Source of the DNA: Synanceia verrucosa
Lineage: Eukaryota; Chordata; Actinopteri; Perciformes; Synanceiidae
Reading direction: 5' to 3'
Length of the DNA: 64,000 nucleotides
NCBI GenBank assembly: GCA_029721515.1
Contig: CM056565.1
Span: 12,340,742-12,404,741 of the forward strand
Shown: piece by piece, positions 48,765-62,891 of the stretch
Layout of the letters: each line of letters opens with the position of its first letter
Numbering within the stretch: position 1 is the stretch's first letter
Translations under genes and position numbers: made by a program
The notes under the pieces: model-generated
Databases searched by the model: none
What the model was told of the DNA's origin: nothing
Seen by the model: only the letters and a program-made list of their open reading frames with translations

Positions 48765-50828
48765 CTAAAAAAACACGTCATATCCAGCACATTATGTGTC
48801 TCTCTGCAAATTATGCAACATATAAATCATCAGGATAACAGCCGATGCAGAGATATGAATTAAGGGTCAAGAAGAGGATCAAGTGGATGATGAACATGAG
48901 GATAATGACGACTGTGTTGTCGTTGAAGAGCACAGTCCTGATGGCAGGGGTGATGATGCTGCTGATGCAGATGCTGATGAGGCCGGTGATTATATCTCTT
49001 AAGCCCTCAGCTGAACTAAAAAGCGTTCTAAAAAATGCAAAGCATCTGTGAAAATACTATGCAGAGAAAATCACGACTCAAAGCAAATGTTTACAGCTAG
49101 GCATGGTTTATGTTTTACATGTTTTTCATTGCTGTTACAACTTAGCAAATACCAGAATGACATATTTTTCAGTATCTTTATTTGAGGAGTCTAAACATAT
49201 TTTTTTCCAAAATCCTTTTTTATTGCAGAACTACTTGGACTCGATGTGAAAAATACTTTCAATAAGTATAACTTTCTCTCCCCATATTGCTATATTTGGG
49301 TTTGTAGAAGACTGTAACCGCCAAGCAGTTAGATATCCTAGCTTTCACGTTCCTACTGGTGAGACAGCATCTTCTTCTTGACTGGAAGTCACTAAAGCTC
49401 CCTCCAGCACTCAGTGGCTCAGTGATTTCATGTCCTTTCTAAAGCTACAGAAGATACTCAGTAGATACTTCTAAAGACATTGTTCTGATAAGTAGAGTAA
49501 GTAAGTAGAATATGTTGTATTTTTTCACTGTTCTTCAACTCTCTGCAATCTCTGTCCCCTGAGTGACCCCTTCCCCCATTTATTCTTCTTGTTTTTTATT
49601 GTTTGTTTATTACAGTTCTGATCTTTGAGTAGTGTGATTAAAACTTTAAAATGCAGAAATATGGTTAATTTTTTTCTCTTGAGCCATTGAGATGCAAAAT
49701 ATTTTGATATCATCATTATTATTTTCCACATTTTGATTGTAAAACTGCCACAGTTTTCATGCACCATGTTTTCATAAATATATATATATATATATAGAAT
49801 AAAATACTTTTTGTTTGACAAAATATGTCAAATTCCAAATAGAGTAGTATTAAAGGGAAATGTGATAATCTGGTGTCTCTACAAGGGCATTCCTTAATAA
49901 AATACCTCCAAAGTTAGATACAGATCAATAAGGAAGTATCTGATCAACCAGTTTTCAGTGCGCAACAGGTTGTTTTTTTTTATTCAGCACTAAAACATAT
50001 TGAGGTTCAATATGGAGCCTTGAAATTTTCAGTAATATTAGATCCATGTTGCATTAAACAGAGACAGAAACATGAGCCAAAGCAGAGTGGTGACAAATAT
50101 TTGTTTTCTTTTAAACCAAACAAGCTGCAAAACCTCTGTACTGTCATAAAATAATAATAATAAAATGACCAGCTGCCTCACCCATACCTGGCTAAGATGA
50201 CACATTCCAACTAAAAAATAAATAGTGAATGTCATCTATGAGCGTACTTAAAGATTCAAGTCTTGCGCCAGCTATTGTAGGGCGAGTGCATGCCCATCAT
50301 AAAAGATTGAGTTATTCCAATGAAGTTGCCTCCAAAAAAAGACTTTAGGTCTGACGAAAAGCAGAAGGAATAAAATGTAAGATTCATAAAGCCGGGAGAA
50401 GAAGAGAGTGTTGTTTGCAACATGACACATATTTCAAGTTGGGTCACTGTGATGTGAAATAGCTCACGACTGAGAGCCTGAGACTGCAAGGCAGATGCCC
50501 ATAGGAGCTGGGAAACAGTATGTTCCAGTTGCAACCGCCATCAAATAATCACATTTTTCTGCATGTCAGGTGGGGTATTTAGTTTTTACTAGGTGAATCA
50601 CAACATAAAGCAGAAGCAGCTTGACAAAGTCAAGGTGACAAATGAGGAGGCGTAGCATCACCTTAGTGCTTAATGTCGACTCTGCTGGAGCTAAAACTGG
50701 ATCTGATATTGGGCTGATAATTGAAAACCAAATTAATGCTGCCACTGTTTACACTTACATAAATGTGGAATGCATAAATATATTAATTTGCATTCCTGTT
50801 GGTAGTTTGGTGGAACTATGAATTTACA

Positions 50829-50965
50829 GCGAGGAGACAGTTAGTTTAGCATAGTATGAAGACTATAACCAGGGAGAAAACGGCAATCCTTTCTCTGTCC
50901 AAAGGGAAATAACAAGCAAAAAAATAAACCGCCATCAAGCAATGACATTGCAAGTTATCTGTACA
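50829..50965 (+). repeat. interspersed teleost repeat fragment
   Basis: GGAGACAGTTAGTTTAGCAT, then AAGACTATAACCAGGGAGAA and TCTGTCCAAAGGGAAATAAC match, with divergence, a very common fish repeat. The start of that repeat is echoed near 3185-3212 (AACATTTGGGG..ACACTTATTTGCC). Confidence 0.5.
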
Positions 50966-51969
50966 TCCTCTAACTCAAAAGGGTGGAGTTGGTGATGATG
51001 ATAGACAAAGATATGCCCAATTTTAGAAATCACAAAGCCAAACCATAAAAATGTGTTACATTGCATATGTCATCTTGGATGCTGTTATCTAACAGTTGAA
51101 ATTGTCATTTGATATTATATTTAATTGCACCACTCGCATGAGCATCCGCTTAAAAAGCACCTATATGGGATTTAAACTGTGCTCCCAGCAAACTAGTGAA
51201 TGATCACACAAAAACTTTCAGACACACTTTGACTTTTATTGTTCAAAGATGGGGACTTCTCCACAGAACTCCTAACCTGGAGGTGTGTGACAAAAGAGAC
51301 GAGAAATGAGTCAACAAACAACATCTCTGTCAAACATCTGCACCAATCACAAATAATGTAGACTGACTGTTGTAAACAAATTACTTTAAACTGGCCTCTG
51401 AAATAAAACAGTCCTGCTTTTCCCAATGAAATCAAGAGAGGTTCCAGTCAAACACAGTAATGAACTAGAAAAGCACTCAGAGAGCGCAACAACATTTTGT
51501 CTCTTTGTTTTAAACAATCATTTATCCACAATCAACCAACGTTCGCCTGTGTTCTCCACTATACTTGGGGCTGAATGATGAGCTGCATCACCTCTAGTTC
51601 AAGACTATAGAAGTGGATATTTGTTAACTGTGGAAGCTCCTAAACTGCTCAGGAAGCCTCGATTGACAACACGTGAACATCAGAGCAGCCATAGTGAACA
51701 GTGAGGGGGATTGATGGAGTTTATTAGTCGATATAAGTCAAACATAGGATGTTTTCAGTACAAAAGCTGCATCGTCGCTCACAGAGGAACAGAGTGTTGA
51801 GGCGTGGACCAACCTCTGAGGAGCATCAACTGGTCTGTTAGAGGTCAGCAGAGACTCTGAGGCTCTGTAGCCTCTGTTGAGATGAGACTGTTTCTGCTTC
51901 CTGTCACTACCGGATCAAATGACCCTCTGCGCCGGTAACTCTACTTGGACTACCTGCCCAAAATACGGT

Positions 51970-52075
51970 GCCAGAGACATCCAGAGTAAATGGATGGATG
52001 TGTTAAATTTTTGATCGGATTAATTTTGATGATGGATTAATCTGCGTTCACGCGCTAATTTCGACAGCCCAAATA
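51970..52075. repeat. possible DNA-transposon end
   Basis: GGATTAATTTTGATGATGG..GATTAATCTGCG..CGCGCTAATTTCGACAGCCC resembles the GATTAA/GACAGCCC ends of a frequent teleost DNA element. A short similar end occurs near 5140-5158. Confidence 0.35.
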
Positions 52076-53788
52076 TGTATGTTATGACATTAACCTTAAG
52101 TCAATGTCAAAGGACACAAAACATGAGCATTGCCAGTCTTTTTTTGTTCTGTGTCAGTTTATGATGGTGCATTTATTTCGGAGTATACGGAAAGTCTTGA
52201 CATTAGGGAGATTGTCCTCTGTTCATACGTTCACGTTCCATAGTATTGCATCCCTTTTTCAGCCTGAAACAAGCACACATTACATTATAATATCTAATGA
52301 CCTTGCATATATGGTAGATGGTGGACAGACACAATTCTTCATCTACACGTGCAAACTGCACATAATCAAAAATCACAGACAGTGAGAGCTTGTAGAAATA
52401 ACAGGTATAAAATAAAATGGTGCATTTATTATCCAAAACTTTACCTTTTAGTTCAATCTGAGCTTTCAAAAGGTGCAATACTTCAAGACACTCTCTTTCA
52501 TCTTTGCCACTCACTTTTGGTACAAACATGCTGGATCTTTCTATCACACACGGAAAATTGTTTAACTAAATTATCCGCAGAGCAACTTGCAAATGGATGT
52601 TGTGTCCTCCATATTTAAAAGTTAAAAGCCTTAAGGCCTTATTTGGTTGAGTTAGACAGCCTGGTTGATCTGCTGTGATGCACTCGGCCTTGAAATGTGG
52701 CTCCTGAGACGGGACCCGGCTTGTAATACTGTAACAGGCCGATCATTCAAATGAGTTGAATTGGTATTGTGCAAATGAGATTACGAAATTTAATTAAAAC
52801 AAAGCAAATCACAGCTTCTAGCCCATGTGCAAAATACTGGGCAAAAATAAGAAGTGCAAAGCAAACTCTGACTAATTTGAACGTGTTTGTCTTTATTAAT
52901 TTATTTCACAGAAATCATCATCTAAAACTATAATTCTAAGCAGACTAATTGAAAACTAGCAAAATTAACTAGAGCGTATGAAGAGCTCTGTCTCATATGG
53001 CTCATAACAGTGCCATGTGGTTCATTACAATGCATGTTATGTTATGTATATCACCGCTATAGTTTTCTAGGCAACATAAATGCAGGAGGGAAATAAGAGG
53101 TTGAATGTCTCACATTTCAAGTCCTGAGAGAGAATTAAATGAAAGAAAACTGCTCTTCCAGGCTGGATTCACCAAGGAGTAGCTGGCATGGAGAACACAG
53201 ACAGAATTTATTCCAGCCTAAAACCCAGCGACAACAGCTCACTGAGGCCGCTTTTATAGGCGCCTAGTAAACAGTGTAAGAAGCTTCAGCTGGGCCAGAC
53301 TGAGGTAGCAGCTTGTTAGGCTGATCCCACACAGCTGAGCAGCCTTCTGTGGCTCCGTCCTGGGTGCTGCAGGGTGGAGGGCGGGTGCTGTCCTTGTAGC
53401 AGTGCTGTAGGTCCTCAGGCAGTTTCAGCGCCTGAGTGACAACCCCCTGCTGCCTTTCCCTTGCTTATATTTGCATGAATATCCTATTTATGTACTCTGT
53501 CATTGCAGCAGAGTTTGTTTTTTCAAGTATGGTTTGTAGAAGATGAAAATATTTATATGGCTACATTTATATTGTTAGTGCTGTCACTCACTATTACGTC
53601 CAAGCTCGTTGGAGAGCAACATAAAAGCAGATGTAATTGGTGTAAAGGCACATTATTTATTGCCAGAGAGAAATAAATTCTGTTTATATACAATGAAAAC
53701 AGGCAAATAAAAGTACAAAATAAAGCCTGACTCAGGACTTACCTACTGAAACAGAAAACAACACATATAAACACCCCTAAACCTACAG

Positions 53789-53790
<2 letters not shown>

Positions 53791-53824
<34 letters not shown>
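53791..53824. repeat. (GT)n microsatellite
   Basis: Seventeen GT units. Confidence 0.95.
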
Positions 53825-53827
<3 letters not shown>

Positions 53828-56800
53828 CAAATGAATTCCTGTCAGTGTCAAATGTGAAACAGCAACTAAACCTTTGCCCAATGCAAAACAAATGTCCAAT
53901 AGATGTCGACCTTAAGAACATTAATATAGCTGCAAAAAACTATTTGCTTTGTAAATACAGAGGAGTAATATCTACCTGAGCAGGGAATGAAGTCCCTCGT
54001 TGTCTGTGGGTGTTATAGGGTCGCGTGCTTCGTTGATTTCATTGAGCATGTAAGCATGTCTCACCTCATACAGAGGTTCTAGCTGATAACGCCATCCTGA
54101 CCGACAGCATCATTGCAGAATCGTAGCAGCTACCTCCTTAGGTGAGCTCTCTCAGCATGGCATTGTTAGCACTGAGTTGGGTAATATTTTTTGATAATAA
54201 TTTAAAAAATAATCATCACTTGTGTCATGATAATGATAATAAAAATACCAAACACTGTGTGCAGACAGTGCTTCCAAATGGCTCATTTTGTTGGATGAAC
54301 TGTCCAAAAATGTTCATTTTGATGCCATCCAACCAAAATGTTGTTGTTGAAAAGTGATGATTCAAATCACTTTTTAATTATCAATCAAACTACTAATAGA
54401 TGAATGGAATTCTTTTTGCAGCTCTACACTGGGAAGAGTATTTGGCACATTCCTTGAGACAAACAAACCTGCCAGTGAGATCAGATCAAGCTGCCTCACT
54501 CTGATTTTTTTACCCTTTAAAGGTCACCTGCTAAGTTCATTTCATAAAGGTGTTCTAACAGTACATACAGTAGCTGCAGTAATAGCTGCAATGCTATGAC
54601 CTCCGGTAGCTGCAGTGCTAACGCTAACTTCAGCTGTGTAGCCAAGCCTAATTTGTACGCATCCATGTTGACAAAGCAGTCCTCTGTGAAATGATGGGTG
54701 CACATATGCAGAAGTTTGGGGAGTTCTGGTGGTCCTTGAGTAATTAACATCAGGAGACATTCAACATAAGCTCTGTGAGCACAAGGCTCATTTCAAACTA
54801 GTGTTATACACTGTAATTTAGGTGACTCTGACTACTGTTAATGGTACTGTCCGTGCACTGCAGAGTAACGTCAGTAGCCTCTTTTACCAGTGCCAGTACG
54901 TATCTAGAAGTAAACATAAGCACACAGTAAGGCGAGAGTCACTTCCTCTCTCCAGAGAGAGGGCGTGGTCAGACAGGAAAATTTAAAAGTACTCAATATT
55001 CAATACAGTGATTTTTAACTGGCTTAAAAGGTCTTCTCTCTCTCAGTCTGTCCTGTATTTATCTACTGTGGGTAGTACAACAATACGATATATGTACTGT
55101 CTAATACGACATGATGAAAGAAAAATATAGTGTTACTTCTTTGGAAAGCGGCTGTGAAGACTATTCGCATTCTCGCTGTACTTGCAGTTTCCAAACTGTG
55201 CAAATCTTGAATACAATTTGACATTTTTTTTCTTTTGGAGGCCAAAACGCTGACATGCTGCAGACCTGGGGTTTGGTGGAGTGTTGAAAATCTCCTGGTC
55301 AATCTCTTTGTCTGCCGTGCATCAGTAACTCCCAGTGTGCTGACCCAGAGACAGCTACATGACTACATTCATGATGACTATCATGAGGTGTGATATTTTA
55401 AACAATCTAACTAACAATCTTTGTACACTATGTTTGTCCATAGAGGAGGAAAACGTACAGTAGATGCAATTAAGGGAATAGAGATGTACCCCTCCATCTC
55501 CTAGGAGCACGGATTAACTATGAAGAAGTAAATAAATTATGAGCTGATTTTGGAGGCAGGATAATGTTTTACTCTATTCTGAATTATCAGCAGGACTGTG
55601 AACTCGTACATGCCCACTACACTTGCATGTGTGTGTGTCTCTGGGTTATTTGAAGAAATCAATTCCCAAGTTATGCTCTGTAATTAGTAAAACATGCAAC
55701 TCGACAGATGCATAAATGATTCATTCTGAGCCTGCAAACAATACGAAACAGTTGTCTTTGTCAGCTCTACCGTTAATGAAAGCTGAAATAAATGTTGAAG
55801 TAGTCAAAAGAAAAAAAATATTTTCAAACTTCTATTTAAAAAAAAACATTTGAGCTTGGAGACCAGTTCAGGCAGCAGTCCTAACGTATGATGCCTTTAA
55901 TCTCTAATCCACTGTTTCCATCAAAGAAAACGTCTCAGTGTATGTAGGTCAGCCTCATCTTTGTGCTATACCAGCCCAAATTAGATTTAACTTTTCAATG
56001 TGTTAATTAAAAGTGCATATCATTATTGCAGTCATTGTTTCCGTCCATGATTGATAGTAATAAGCTCTTTTCTTGTTTGACTCAAAATGCTTTTCAATAG
56101 CTCAACAGGCCATTCTCATTCATGTCTCATGAAGAAGACACGTCTGTCATGTAAACTGTACAAATTGCTGTGAACTTGAGAGGTGGAACAATTAATTAAT
56201 AGCAAGCATATCTCCAATATCATAAGCACATAAAGAAAACTTATTGACCATGTATGCCACGGTCATTGTTTGACCAGCGCAATTAAAAATAGTCAACATA
56301 TTCTGCTAGTTTATCTAGAAAAAAATTGCCAGTGTAGCACAAAAGTTAGTAAAAGACACTGAATTATACTTTGAAAACAAACTCATAGAGGGGTGATTGG
56401 ATCATTCACAAAAACATGGGCTAACTCTGCTTCTACAGAAAGATGTCAAGTCCTGAGATACAGTAACAGTTTTATAGTCGATCAAGAGCCCATCAGAGGT
56501 GATTTCTGTGTTATACTATAGCTATATCATTAGAAATGTCTGCCTCACCGTGGCAGCTAACGTTCTGAAAACATGCCCTGTTTAGCTCCGAGCGTCACTC
56601 GCACTGTGAGCACAGAGGTTGAGGAGTGGGTGGGTGAAAGATTACAGAGGAATGGTGGGAAGTCGTTACCTGCAGAACAACTTTTACTCAAGGCACAGAC
56701 CCATGACAGACCAATGCCTCAAGTAGATTGGGCGTGCATATTGAGCGTGCTTTTCCTTATGTTCGTTCCTGTAGGCCCGCTGCAATTGCTTTTAAAGTCT

Positions 56801-59800
56801 TGCAGGCTCCATTTAGAGAATGACGAGGAATTCAAACTCCACTGGTCCTCTAATAGAAAAATTGATGAGTGGAAAGAGTAGAGCTAAACAGCTGGTGAAC
56901 AATTACCATGTGGTATATTGGGTGCAAATGCTGCATTTTTCTACAGAGTAAGCCTAGAACCTATTGTGAGACAGGAAGGCCCTGAGACTCCGATACAGAC
57001 TCAAACAGCATATTGTAAAATGCCTTTACAACAACAGATTATTATATTTGTGTAAAATGTCTTTTTAACTGTGTTATAACACGAAATACATACAGTTACT
57101 GCCTCATTAACCAGTCCCAGTACTGAAAGTACCCTGTGCCAGCGTTTTTGGCCATATTGAGTCATCTTCCATGACCCACAGAAAATGATTTCATCATGGA
57201 AAAACCACACCTTGTTCCATTCTTTTTTTTATCTGAAGTAGAGGCTAGTTTCACCAAAAAGACCACTTTTTTCTAGTACTTATTGCTCTGCGTCCACTTC
57301 ATGCTTTGATCTCTGTGATTTTTTTTTTTTCATAATCTGTTATTTTTTTAATGGGGATATACATTTAGTTTCCAAAAAAAGAAAACATGACAGAGCAAGT
57401 TGAGGACAGGGACTATCTTGTACAGCTCCAAATTCATTCGAAAAATAAATAGATAAATAAATACCTTCCCCGCCTCCTCAGTTTATCATCCCCCAACATT
57501 TTCAAACTCATATCCACCCATCCACCCACCTCCCTACAGAGAAAAAAAAAGAAAAAAGAAGAAGAAGAACACAATCGGTTAAGTAAATACGTAAAAATTG
57601 AAAAGGTCTCTGAATTTAATCTACTGTCTCTTTGTGCTCCGGCTACATATCCCAGAAATTCTAAAATTACTCAGAGGGTGTGTGAGAGCGCCCCATTGTG
57701 GCAGCTGCCCAAAAAAATTGACATATATACAGTACATCAGTGGCACTCGAAGAGTTAAGGTTAAGTTAACAGTGAGCTTATAACAGTAACGATATGTGTC
57801 AGGTTTGTCAAGCGTACTTGCAGTAGTTGAGTTGGCCATTTGGTCCACTGTCCTCCTCCTGTTTTGCTCTCTCACCTGTTTATCCACTTGATTCCTCAGA
57901 GCAGTGTTTTAAGATCGCTCGCTGTGTTTGCTGAAACGTTGCTGAGCGTCACACTGTGATCCCTGTTGTTCCATGTTGGCCATGGACTCGAGCAAAAGCT
58001 GCTCACTCCCATTTCCTGCAGCGCTGAGTCTGTGTGATTCCTGCACATGCACCATCACATAACTGTTGAACCTCCAGCCCCACCGCTTGTCCCTCTGTCC
58101 TTCCCCAGGGTAGCACGCTGACTCTTAGTAGCTCATTCATGCTGAATCACTTCAGCAGTGTATTGCTGAACCTGAACAGCTACATCCTGAAAATGTCCCA
58201 TTTAAGAGAATATGTTGATTGGATGGAGAAAGTTGAAATGGTATTAGGCAGACAGACCTTCACTCTCTCTTTGCCAGCAGCTGATCCAAAAGGTTCCATA
58301 TAATCGACTGTATGGGGTTCGTCTCCCCTTTGGCACAGCTCTTAAAAGAAGCCTCACCTGTTCTTGGCTGCATAGTAAGGCTGACTGTTATATATAGTAA
58401 ACCTGTCCATGAACATTTTCTAAAATTTCCATCAAGATATTTCCAATGAAAAGACAGTGCTGTTCATATGTAATTTATTTTGTCCATCCACACTTTGGCC
58501 ATGTCTCAGATGTGTCAATTCACCCTCACATATCCTTTATAGATTATCATATTTACATATAGAACTTACAGTATCTACTTCTTGCTTTTATCATTAAGTA
58601 CCTAATTACCTTAACTACCTGACATCTACAGTAGCATTTTATAACATGGCCAGTATAGATTTTACTGGCCATAAAGATGGATAGCAATGGCTGTGTTTGT
58701 GGTGTAATAATACATGATGAAAAATGTGCTGTAGCACAGCAGATGATAATAGCGCTGCAGTATGTGTCCTGTAGAAGTGGTATTGGTCTTTGTGTGAAGG
58801 GTGCATGGTGTCATTGTGCAGTGGTATTAAACTGTGGTATGGGTGTGTCAGTTTCTAGATGTGTACCACTGTGTGCATTTCTTCACAGCCATGATACAAT
58901 CTGACTTCTGGCAGTGTGAGATGTTACAATACAAATTGTCACACTAGGTGGTGTGTCATTTTTCATGGTATTACAGCAGATAAAGCAGTAAAATATGGGG
59001 CAGGTGAAAAATGAGCCGATATATTCTGTTAACTAACAACAAGGCCGGCAGACCTGCTTAAATTGTGTAATTTCAGGTATTTTTCAATGGTGGAAGACAC
59101 AGAGAGGTGTCTCGCAACACCTTGGAGGGTGCCCCCCCCATGAAATGAAATGAGATTAATTGGCCACTTTTGTTTCCCCTCACCAGATTCTGACCATGAT
59201 GGGTAATTGGCCTGTTGTTTTTAATGAAGAAACAGCATGCTACCCAGCGAGAAGAGCCATTAAATGTAGAGGAGACAGTGTTACATTTTACAGTAACAAG
59301 CGATACTGTAAACAACTTACTTGGGTGGTCGATGTGTTATTATTGTGTGATCAATAGTCCTGTGTAGAGAGGGGAGCAGCCGACCTCAGGATCGCACACA
59401 CATCAGGGGCTCTCCAGCATATATTTCACTGGGCTGTTATCAAAAGTCATTTTAATACCAGTGCCATAAATTTAGTCCACCAAATCCATTAAAAAAGGTT
59501 AATGCCAGAAAACATCAAATAGTGGTACATTTTTGGTCGACAAAACGTAAACTTTGCTGTCATATATAATGTTAATAGGGGTTAAAAATCAACACTCAAG
59601 CTTAAGATGTGTGCTGAAATGGGTTAAAATGTTGTTATTGTTATACAAGTAGAGTAGAGAAGCAACATCACAAAGACCCATTGAGAAATGGGTTTGCATG
59701 TTTCATCTGCACTGCATGTGTCAGCCTGATAGTTACTGAGATATTCTGAATGTTGGTGTAAAAAAAAAACAAAACAGGAGGGGGTGATGACTGCAGCAAA

Positions 59801-60150
59801 CATGGGGGATTTCAAAGATAGAAAACAAAAGAGATGCACAAGAGATGCACAAGAATAAAGGATACAAACAAAATGCTTTAGAGTATTTTTCAGTGGATTT
59901 AATCATTGTGGCCTCTGGTCATCTACCTTATTTCTTGTTTTTTGTTATTAAATTTTATGTCAGCTTTCAAACAAATGTGGGTTTGCTGAGTTCTATGTAA
60001 AGATGAATGCCCATGTACAAGATTTAACAGGTTGAAGAACTTTTATCACCAGCTCACTGTGACTGAAAATAATCTTGATCTGTAGCTGTCCCTGCCAGTG
60101 CAATTCCATTGTGAATATTTAAGTATTCTTTGCATATTATTGGTATATTA

Positions 60151-60178
60151 ATCATCATCATCATCATCATCATCATCA
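60151..60178. repeat. (ATC)n microsatellite
   Basis: Nine ATC units. Confidence 0.95.
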
Positions 60179-62441
60179 CCACCCCTGTGGATATATCTGC
60201 TCCCATGTTATGGTGCAATAAGGAGCACAAATTTCTCTAAATGAGCATCTTAATGGGAGACGCTGCAAAATGGTTATCATGTGGCGAGGCTGTGAAGCTG
60301 AAAGCATCACATGCATGCTTGCATTTGTGCATATAATAATGATAATGTGTCATTTGTCTTACTCAAAGTGAGCTGAACTCGTCCCCGTTGTGTGCACGGC
60401 TGTGACAGGTTGTGAGAAGCGTCTCGCCCACCGTGCCTGACCCTGGCAAATTGCAATTCATCCTGTGAAGAGGTTGTCGGTTTCTTCACGACCTTCCAGG
60501 ATACAGCTATTCCCATGATAAACCCCGTCTATCAGTGAGGTTTTCTCTCAGCCTGGAGCCTTTCTGACTTTGAGGAGCAACTTTGATTTATTTGCTGTGA
60601 TGCACTCTTCCTTGCAACATCTACCTTTAGCGAATAAACCCGACTGTGGCAGTCCCTCATCAGCAGGAGGCCCGATGGAGGCTGTAATTCCCCACAGACT
60701 CAAACACATATTATGTTTCTCTCTGTGGCAGAGATGAAATTGGGCCAAACTTGTATGAAATGCCTAGTTGTGAAAGGCCTATAAATAAGGGAGAACTTGG
60801 TGTAAAAACACATAACGATTGTTTCTTGCTTTCATATGAATTATCTCTTTTTTCATTGTAAACCCCAGAGCTTTGACATATTATTTACAGTAGTTTTTAT
60901 TTATTTTGGACAGATTGATTGAATCTGTGCAGATCAATAGCTTGTATATGAACTGCTACTACAGGATTCCTTTTCTCTTTCTGAGGAGTCACAGTGGGTT
61001 TGGTGCACTTCGTGAACGTTAACAGCTCAACATCAGTGCATCCCCTACGTTCAAAATCCAACATATTGTGAGTTTGATCAGATGTTTGGCGTATATCATG
61101 CTGTGTCTACACATCCTTGGCATCTGCAGTGTTGTCCCACTCTTTTGTGCAAATTGGTCGTAATAGATTACAGCTGCTGATTTTGTTTTTGATCACTTAA
61201 TTGGATCACACAACAGTATAGCTCTTTTATGTGTTTTTAATAGGTTTTGGACAGCAGTGCAGTTGTTTGGCACACAGGAGTGAGCTATAACTGACTGGCT
61301 GCACACAAACACCACTTGTCTGTAGAATAAATTCATTATTGGCTTTACTCTCTGTAGGGAAATTATTAATAATGAAAAGACAGATAAACTCCATGGCCAT
61401 CCTTTGAATACAAATGTTATCTCTCAGAATAGTTTCTCTGGTCATAATTCCACAGGAGCTTTTTCTGTGGCTGCTTCCAATCTGTGAAATAGTCTGCTTT
61501 TAAATATCATAGCTCTACAGTCTATTGAAAGTTTTATATTACTGCTCAAAGATCACCTCTGTGCGCTGGCCTTCAATATAAGTTGAGTTTATGCTCCTTT
61601 TACTGTGTTTTTGTTTTTATTTTATTTAATTGTTTTCATTTATTTTACTTGTTATTTATTATTCTACATGTGCTTCAGCTTGTACAGCACTTGGTTGTTT
61701 TTTAAATGTGCTTTATATAAGTCTGGTGATGACTGGTCACCAGTTTCTTTTAGCCTTTATGAATGGTGATAATGAAAAGGGCAGGTTCTTATTTCAGCCA
61801 ATGACTGATGCATATGTTTGTTTGTGTTCTCTTAGCCCTGGGAGACACACCCGGTGTTGTTATCACAAAGTATTGGATTTTCTGTGTGTTTGTTTCCAAC
61901 ACAGACCTCTTCCTTTTCATCACTCCCAGCCTCTGGCCTGCATGTGTTGTTGAGCTGTAATGTTTTAGCTTGATCCCAGGGAGTGCAGGGGGCTTCAGGG
62001 GCTCAGCACCGTGCAAGTTAGCGAGGCCATGGATTGTACCAATACATCTGTGGGCATGCTTATGAGACAGACTGTTTTCCACCAGCTTTTAGAAACCAGC
62101 AAGCACAGGTGTGAGAGAGACCTTGTTTTCCCTCTTTAGGTCTGGACAAGATAGCATTGTGTTGTGAGGGCCTTTTGTTGGAATATCCATGACGTAAAAA
62201 TAGTCTTTATGACAAGCAACAATCAGATCTATAACAATGTTAACCGCAGCTGAATGCTGAGTTTTTCCTAACCATCATACCTGTCTATCACGCTCATTTC
62301 CATATTTCCCTCCTTACCATTTTAATGATCTGTTAGATTTTCTATGTCATTCATAATGCCTGCTGGTATTTCTCTGTTATTTGTGCAATCTGTCGCGGAT
62401 CTTTCCAGCTGTTCATTACATGTTCATCTTTTATCTCTTAG

Positions 62442-62891
62442 GAAGATGGGAGGCTGAGAAGAATGGAGGGTGTACCTAAGCTGCGTGCCTAGCTAACCCA
62501 TGGAGGACTGACAGGAACAGTGCTGGATGGCGGCCAAGACGCTGGATGGTGAAGACGAGGAAGCGCGCAGCATTGTGGATCACTCATGGTGTTTGTTCTC
62601 CTTCTCAACTGATCCAAAGTAGATGCAAAGCATTCTTTGAAATGTGCCTCGTTCATTCACTCTGTCACGTGTCGCCTGTGGAGGGATGGCAAAAGGAATC
62701 AAGATAGACAGTCAAGGCTGAGGAAGCTCATTTACTGCACGTGGGAGTTGCAGTCTTATTTCTGCAATATTTAGGGTGATATATAACAAAAGACGCATAG
62801 ACACGAGATAACATTTCCTCCTCGCAGCTCTGTTGGATTCATATGAATTAGAGACCACAGGGGAGCCAGTAGTTGTAGGAAGTAAAGCATC
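62442..62891 (+). other. nrxn2: 5' untranslated part of nrxn2 exon 2, with uORFs
   Basis: It follows a pyrimidine-rich acceptor (CTTTTATCTCTTAG). It carries several upstream ATGs, including ones at 62446 (4 codons), 62465 (10 codons) and 62527 (31 residues, ending at 62622). None is in frame and open to the main start. The leader therefore probably restrains scanning ribosomes. Confidence 0.65.

Larger units (their letters stand above)
39996..62441 (+). other. nrxn2: nrxn2 first intron, 22.4 kb
   Basis: The intron runs from GTAAAT at 39996 to TTATCTCTTAG at 62441. It contains microsatellites, old interspersed repeats (about 43500-44010, 50829-50965, 51970-52075), a perfect inverted repeat (48714-48764) and GC-richer single-copy-looking stretches (45600-46030, 47200-47830, 60230-60790) that may be regulatory. 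No coding exon was recognised. Confidence 0.6.
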
